From contig CM034595.1 of NCBI GenBank assembly GCA_020091685.1, positions 4,889,971-4,953,970 of the forward strand: a stretch of DNA of 64,000 nt. The letters run 5' to 3'. Position numbers and translations under genes: made by a program. Below the pieces are notes generated by a model, which saw nothing but the letters and a program-made list of their open reading frames with translations, was not told the origin of the DNA and did no database searches. This DNA comes from Lutjanus erythropterus. Lineage: Eukaryota > Chordata > Actinopteri > Lutjaniformes > Lutjanidae. Below are positions 60,005 to 64,000 of the stretch, in pieces; positions within the stretch are counted from its first letter, which is position 1; each line of letters starts with the position of its first letter.

Positions 60005-63000
60005 CTGATGGAGAGAAAAAAAAGACAGCTGCAGTTATGAATTTATCATCTGATTTATTGACAGTTTGATGACATTGCAGATGTAATGTCATATTTTGAT
60101 GATGGCTGAATATGTGCTGCTTTGTTTTCATGAATGAGATTAAAAACACACTTACACTTCTTCAGACTTGGTGTCAACCACTGGACTCCACCAGGTTCCA
60201 CCCTGAAAGTAGAAGGGGTGTCAGACCAGCACATCCTCTTTCAGCATGCAAATATGGACATTACATTGCTCTGACAAACATACACAATATGTGCATCGGG
60301 TCTGCTTCTTCCTACTCTTCACCTCTGCCACTTTCCTCATACACTTAGCAGGCAGTAGACGGCTTTGCTCTCATTTTATTTTATTTTGGTGCAACAACAA
60401 ACATTAACAAGGGACATACCAAGTGTTGTTTTCCTTTAATTATCCATGTTGGAATTGAATTAATGATCTTATATTTTTGAGGGAATTCATTAAGAATATT
60501 TTAAACAACTGGAAGAGAAGTATGTGCCTGGTTGATGTACATGAACAAATCATCTGCACACAAATATGTCTACCGCAAATAGCAGTGCGGAGGCTGGGAA
60601 CCATGTGCAATAGCAAAATGTGATTACCTGTGAGGTCCATTAAGTTTGAAGCATGGTCATGAAATCTTTCCTGAAACCCATAAGTTGCATTGTGCACCAC
60701 AATATATTCTTAACTTTATTTTCTATTATTATTATCACTTGAGGTTTTTTTATATTGATTATTGCATTCTATACAGGTATTTTTGGTATTTTACTGTTAT
60801 TATTATGTGGGTTTTATTTTCCATCTTCTTTTCCGTTAATGATGACATTTTATCCCTGTTGTTTTTTTGTTCTGTTTTTTTTCATGTGAAGCACATGGTC
60901 CATGAAATTTCTTAGTTCTAAGGAAACTGGGCTGCATTTCATGTATGAAAAGTGGTAGAAACAAATCATGTTAGCAGACACAACACAACACAGGTTTAAC
61001 CACTAATGTAAATGTAAATTTTGGAGGGAAAGTGCCTTTTTATAACTAGATGCATTGCTAGAATTAGGGCTTTCATAGTATCAGATTTGTACATAATAGT
61101 CATCCTGGCAAAACTAAATCATGATCAGTTAAATTCATTGTTTATTGTACATTTTGTCTCTTTTTTGGCAAATGATTTACACTCAAAATATGAGCACAGA
61201 GAAGTGGAGAGAGAGTCTATAACCATAACTGTATAAAAGCGTACAAAAAGTGCAATTACATGTGATGGATAGTGAGAAGTATGTGTGTGTCTGTGTCTGT
61301 GTGTTATGCTTAAACATATTCTATGCACTCAGTTTAAGCACATAGAATATATTAAAATGGCACTTGATTATTTACATTATATTATCATATTATTAACGTG
61401 ATATCACTATAAATAAAAATAAAACCAGCGGGTATCCAACCTGGTACAGGTCTCTATCTGGAGATATTCTCCTGCACAAATATCATGAAGATTTATGTTC
61501 TGAGAAAAGGAATCAAAGCTTCCTACATGTGGGATTATTCATGTAACACTCATTACAGCTATTAGCCAAAGAGACAGAAGATGTCTCCAGCTCTTCCTCC
61601 TCTATCAGACCGACTGTGGCTGCAAGCAGGCCTCTTCCTACCGGAGAATGTCCAGTCTACACTGCGGATCCTCCAATCGAGCAGAAAGCAGCTTTGTCCC
61701 TGAGTCTCCCGGATCATTGTATCTCAGGTCCAGCTCTCTCAGATGGGAGGGGTTGGAGCTCAGAGCTGAGGCCAGAGGAGCACAGCCTTCCTCTGTGATC
61801 AGACAGCCTGACAGACTGTGGATATCATTTTGTAAACATAATAAACATACAGAACTTGGAGTTGATTTAAATTGGCAGCTTCTTCTTGGAGATAAAACAT
61901 ATTAATAACTTTGGAATTTAGCAACTAATGGTTGCAATTAAGAGAGTGGAATATTATTCCAAACATCCTCCAACCTATGTTCTGTTCATAGCTATTTATG
62001 TTCCATACAGTCACAATACCCAATGAACAACTCAGCTATTGATTATTTTTTTGTAAAAATCTGGCACAATGTATTAATGAATCCTGACCTGAGAGATTCC
62101 AGTGCACAGTATGGACTCTCCAGTCCAACAGACAGCTGTTTCACTCCTGAATCCTGCAGGTTGTTGTCACTCAGGTCCAGCTCTCTCAGATTGGAGGACT
62201 GAGAGCTGATAACTGAGGACAAAGCTTTGGAGCTTCTCTCTGAGAGGTTACAGCCACTCAGTCTGGAGAGACATCGGTAAACACAGCAGTAAGAAGTCAT
62301 GTTTTTTTTTTTTCCTCTGGCTGAAAGATAGAAAAGAATTTTAATATGAATAAATTCCACTTACAGAGCTTTCTTGGAGGCTTTGACCACAGGCAGCAGC
62401 CTCAGAAGAGCCTCTTCTGAAGCAGAGAATTTCTTAAGGTCAAACACGTCCAGATCTTTTTCTGATGACAGCAGAATGAAGACCAGAGTTGACCACTGAG
62501 CAGGAGAGAGTTTATCAGTGGAGAGACTTCCTGATCTCAGGGACTGTTGGATCTGCTCCACTAGAGAACGATCATTTAGTTCATTCAAACAGTGAAACAG
62601 GTTGATGCTTTTCTCTGCAGAGGACATCTCTTCGATTTTCTTCTTGATGTACTCGATTGTTACCTCATTGGTTTTTGGACTGCTTCCTGTCTGTGTCAGC
62701 AGGCCTTGTAAAAGAGTCTGATTGGTCTGCAGTGAAAGTCCCAGCAGAAAGCGGAGGAACAAGTCCAAGTGTCCATTTGGACTTTGTAAGGCCTTGTCCA
62801 CAGCACACTGGTAGAAGTGTGTTGCTGCAAATCCATCTTTTCTTGATTCTGGCTTCTGGCAGATTGACTGTTCTTCTGACAGAAGATTGACACCAGAGTT
62901 GATGAATGTCAAATGGACATGAAGAGCAGCCAGAAACTCCTGAACACTCAGATGGACGAAGCAGAACACCTTGACCTGGTACAGTCCTCTCTCCTCTTTA

Positions 63001-64000
63001 CAGATCTGTGTGAACACTCCTGAGTACACTGAGGCTGCTCTGATATCGATGCCACACTCTGTCAGGTCTGATTCATAGAAGATCAGGTTTCCTTTCTGCA
63101 GCTGATCAAAGGCCAGTTTTCCCAGAGACACAATCATCTTCCTGTTCTCTGGATTCCACTGTGGATCTGTCTCACATCCTCCGTCATATTTAACATTCTT
63201 TAGTTTGGACTGAACCACCAGGAAGTGGATGTACATCTCGGTGAGGGTCTTGGGCAGCTCTCCTCCCTCTCTGGTCTTCAACACATCCTCCAGAACTGTA
63301 GCAGTGATCCAGCAGAAGACTGGGATGTGGCACATGATATGGAGGATTCGTGAAGTCTTGATGTGGGAGATGATCCTGCTGGCCTGCTCCTCATTTCTGA
63401 ATCTCTTCCTGAAGTATTCTTCCCTCTGTGGCCCAGTGAACCCTCTGACCTCTGTCAACATGTCAACACACTCAGGAGGGATCTGATTGGCTGCTGCAGG
63501 TCGTGTTGTAATCCAGAGGCGAGCAGAGGGAAGCAGTTTCCCCCTGATGAGGTTTGTCAGCAGCACATCCACTGAGGTGGACTCTTTAATATCAGTCACA
63601 ATCTCATTGTTGTGGAAGTCCAGAGGAAGTCGACACTCATCCAGACCATCAAAGATGAACACAACCTGGAACTCTTCAAACCTGCAGATTCCTGCTTTTT
63701 TGGTTTCAGTAAAGAAGTGATGGACAAGTTCCACCAAGCTGAACTTATTCTCTTTCACAACATTCAGCTCTCTGAAAGTGAATGGAAATGTGAACTGTAT
63801 GTCCTGGTTGCTTTTGTCTTCAGCCCAGTCCAGAGTGAACTTTTGTGTTAAGACTGTTTTCCCAATGCCAGCCACTCCCTTTGTCATCACTGTTCTGATT
63901 GGTTCATCTCTTCCAGGTAAAGGTTTAAAGATGTCTTCGTGTCTGATTGTTGCTTCTGGTCTCTTTGGTTTCCTAGAAGCTATTTCAATCTGTCTGACCT
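59385..64000 (-). CDS. NLRC3-like NACHT-LRR-B30.2 receptor, 5' end cut
   Basis: Predicted - strand join, 5' to 3': >64000-62365, 62262-62089, 61815-61642, 60202-60156, 60004-59385. All borders are GT-AG and phases agree, giving FISNA end, NACHT, two LRR exons, a hinge and PRY-SPRY. The NACHT P-loop (GVAGIGKT, 63878-63855) and Walker B (FIFDGLDE, 63659-63636) are intact. The fish-specific NLR-C family combines FISNA-NACHT with LRRs and often B30.2. Such proteins are thought to be cytosolic innate immune sensors or regulators, but no ligand can be inferred here. The start codon and any N-terminal PYD, CARD or other domain lie beyond the edge. No frameshift or stop is seen, so this part looks functional. 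NLR-C genes usually come in tandem clusters. Confidence 0.93.
60156..60202 (-). CDS. NLR short hinge exon between LRR and B30.2
   Basis: A 47-nt exon, acceptor tttcag and donor gtaagt. Joined to its neighbours it reads [17 protein letters not shown]. This is the typical linker found directly before S-C-E-L in fish NLR-B30.2 genes. It is too short for an ORF scan and was found by phase and motif. Confidence 0.92.
60203..61641 (-). other. NLR intron before hinge exon
   Basis: 1,439 bp, AT-rich, with no coding signal. It contains a short (TG)n-like stretch near 61280-61303. No further LRR exon was recognised here. The other introns are short: 60005-60155, 61816-62088 and 62263-62364. Confidence 0.7.
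61642..61815 (-). CDS. NLR exon: leucine-rich repeat 2
   Basis: 174 nt, phase 2 at both ends. It encodes [11 protein letters not shown] and [20 protein letters not shown]. The RYNDPGDSG motif is common in the second-to-last LRR of fish NLRs. Acceptor atccacag, donor gtagga. Confidence 0.94.
62089..62262 (-). CDS. NLR exon: leucine-rich repeat 1
   Basis: 174 nt (58 codons), phase 2 at both ends, the standard size of an LRR exon in fish NLRs. It encodes [10 protein letters not shown] followed by [20 protein letters not shown], matching the ribonuclease-inhibitor type repeat. Acceptor ctctccag, donor gtcagg. Confidence 0.94.
62365..64000 (-). CDS. NLR exon: FISNA end, NACHT and winged-helix region
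   Basis: The open frame runs from the window edge to the donor gtaagt at 62364. The first residues ([16 protein letters not shown]) are the end of the FISNA domain. Next come [13 protein letters not shown], the P-loop, the NACHT core ([37 protein letters not shown]) and the helical NOD2-type regions with [12 protein letters not shown]. About 544 codons are visible. It ends S-K-K-A-L with two bases over. Confidence 0.95.

Noticed and set aside
62657..63851. + strand open frames opposite the NACHT exon
   Set aside because: Antisense shadows of the NLR coding sequence.

Overview
The window looks like nuclear DNA of a teleost fish, probably a spiny-rayed (percomorph) species. This rests on small exons with GT-AG borders separated by long AT-rich introns, many (CA)n tracts, dense short inverted-repeat transposons of fish type, and a fish-specific FISNA-NACHT/B30.2 NLR gene at the right edge. 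The species assignment is inference. No prokaryotic gene, CRISPR array, tRNA or rRNA was seen.

Two genes face each other tail to tail. On the + strand, 20498-54828 holds 17 predicted coding exons of a SPIRE1-type actin nucleator: the C-terminal part of the KIND domain, four WH2 actin-binding repeats, a linker with the myosin V tail-binding motif, the Spire box, and a modified FYVE zinc finger ending in a stop at 54828. Reading phases agree across every junction. The first coding exon (N-terminus and start of KIND) is not visible and probably lies left of the window, so 1-20497 reads as upstream intron sequence. Three exons in the linker (42, 51 and 186 nt) begin and end in the same phase and could be cassettes. 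The 186-nt exon sits where mammalian Spire1C carries its mitochondria-targeting exon.

On the - strand, 64000-59385 holds the 3' part of an NLRC3-like innate immune receptor: end of FISNA, NACHT ATPase, two LRR exons, a short hinge exon and a PRY-SPRY (B30.2) exon. All phases agree and no break is visible. The 5' part is cut by the window edge.

The rest is intron and intergenic DNA filled with repeats. These include TIR elements, some as two or more copies in this window, two of which carry an internal array of roughly 60-bp repeats; a transposon nested in another in the likely SPIRE1 3' UTR; a decayed LINE reverse transcriptase; an interstitial TTAGGG tract; long (CA)n/(GT)n tracts; and T-rich and TTAGC-type arrays. 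One (TG)n tract lies within the splice acceptor region of the Spire-box exon.

No clearly new multi-gene system was found. The leads most worth following are the predicted mitochondrial cassette exon, the TG-tract acceptor and the minisatellite-bearing transposon family.
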